The notes under the pieces were generated by a model, which ran no database searches, was not told where the DNA came from, and worked only from the letters and a program-made list of their open reading frames with translations. The position numbers and the translations under genes are program-made. Positions 63,895-64,000 of a stretch of 64,000 nucleotides of DNA are shown here, one piece after another; positions within the stretch are counted from its first letter, which is position 1, and each line of letters begins with the position of its first letter. Source of the stretch: Phycisphaerales bacterium (GTDB lineage: Bacteria > Planctomycetota > Phycisphaerae > UBA1845 > Fen-1342); contig JADJWG010000004.1 of the NCBI GenBank assembly GCA_016716475.1, positions 868,001 to 932,000 on the forward strand. The letters are read 5' to 3'.

Positions 63895-64000
63895 CTAAGG
63901 TGTCCGGTATGCCCCGATGCCATCCCGGCTCGGAATGTACACCAAGGGGGGTGAGGTCTCCGCATGGGCTGGCTTGACGAACAGGATGTCCGGGTCGTTG
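63895..64000 (-). CDS. Possible 3' end of a gene running out of the window
   Basis: The minus strand is open for 34 codons from the window edge to TAG at 63897-63895, with natural-looking content (NDPDILFVKPAHAE, VYIPSRDGIGAYRTP). It would be convergent with the pseudopilin-like gene. No family recognised. The alternative is a plus-strand start at 63964 with GGGGTGAGG upstream, of which only 12 codons are visible. Confidence 0.35.
   Translation of the reverse strand, partial: NDPDILFVKPAHAETSPPLVYIPSRDGIGAYRTP

Noticed and set aside
63964..64000. Plus-strand start with GGGGTGAGG at the window end
   Set aside because: Only 12 codons are visible and the opposite strand is open with more natural content, so it cannot be supported.

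Overview
The window looks like chromosomal DNA from a high-GC planctomycete, most likely of the Phycisphaerae type. The grounds are: many secreted proteins ending in paired dockerin-like calcium-loop repeats with a conserved 'FADISPFIA' core; small membrane proteins with a planctomycete-style zinc ribbon (CLRCGYPMRGL...CPECG); a type II pseudopilin-like protein; many GTG starts; and multiple band-7/flotillin genes. No rRNA, tRNA, CRISPR array, transposase or phage gene was seen. All identifications come from reading motifs; no database search was possible.

1-5.3 kb: the end of a transglutaminase-like protein, then a secreted Rhs-core/hydrolase fusion overlapping a small membrane protein (possible effector and partner), a PfkB sugar kinase, a zinc-ribbon membrane protein and an aldose-epimerase-like protein. 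5.3-15.3 kb: a PhyH-type oxygenase, a secreted glycoside hydrolase with PKD and dockerin-like repeats, a CocE/NonD hydrolase lipoprotein, a decayed partial copy of the glycoside hydrolase C-terminus, a secreted beta-propeller and an 834-residue beta-repeat protein containing a 558-bp tandem repeat. 15.4-25.1 kb: an NfeD-like plus flotillin pair, a DUF1569 gene cut by an in-frame stop, a secreted sorbosone/glucose-dehydrogenase-like propeller, a GT39-like membrane glycosyltransferase, and a three-gene unit of a zinc-ribbon protein and two unusual SPFH proteins. 25.1-31.6 kb: glycine C-acetyltransferase, an ECF sigma/anti-sigma pair, and a HEAT-repeat/membrane protein pair.

31.7-37.7 kb: phenylalanine hydroxylase and a glycosyltransferase face a second operon (aromatic amino acid decarboxylase, UDP-GlcNAc 2-epimerase, glycosyltransferase). 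37.9-46.8 kb: housekeeping genes: coiled-coil protein, def-fmt-rsmB, a CDGSH protein divergent from polX across a palindrome, an SRPBCC protein and plsY. 46.8-57.2 kb: a glycan-degradation locus with two GH2 genes (one broken by a one-base frameshift right after its nucleophile codon) and a divergent GH-A clan hydrolase. 57.3-64 kb: cysteine dioxygenase next to a YeiH-type sulfate/sulfite exporter, a WYL regulator, an alpha/beta hydrolase, a dockerin-like secreted protein and a pseudopilin-like protein.

The main points for follow-up are three damaged genes not obvious from simple gene calling (17.5, 10.6-11.3 and 52.76 kb), the repeated 'PGxYxLNPY' modules in front of the SPFH domains, the shared dockerin-like sorting tails, the possible Phe-to-Tyr-to-tyramine/glycan gene grouping, and palindromes at 25.15 and 42.73 kb.
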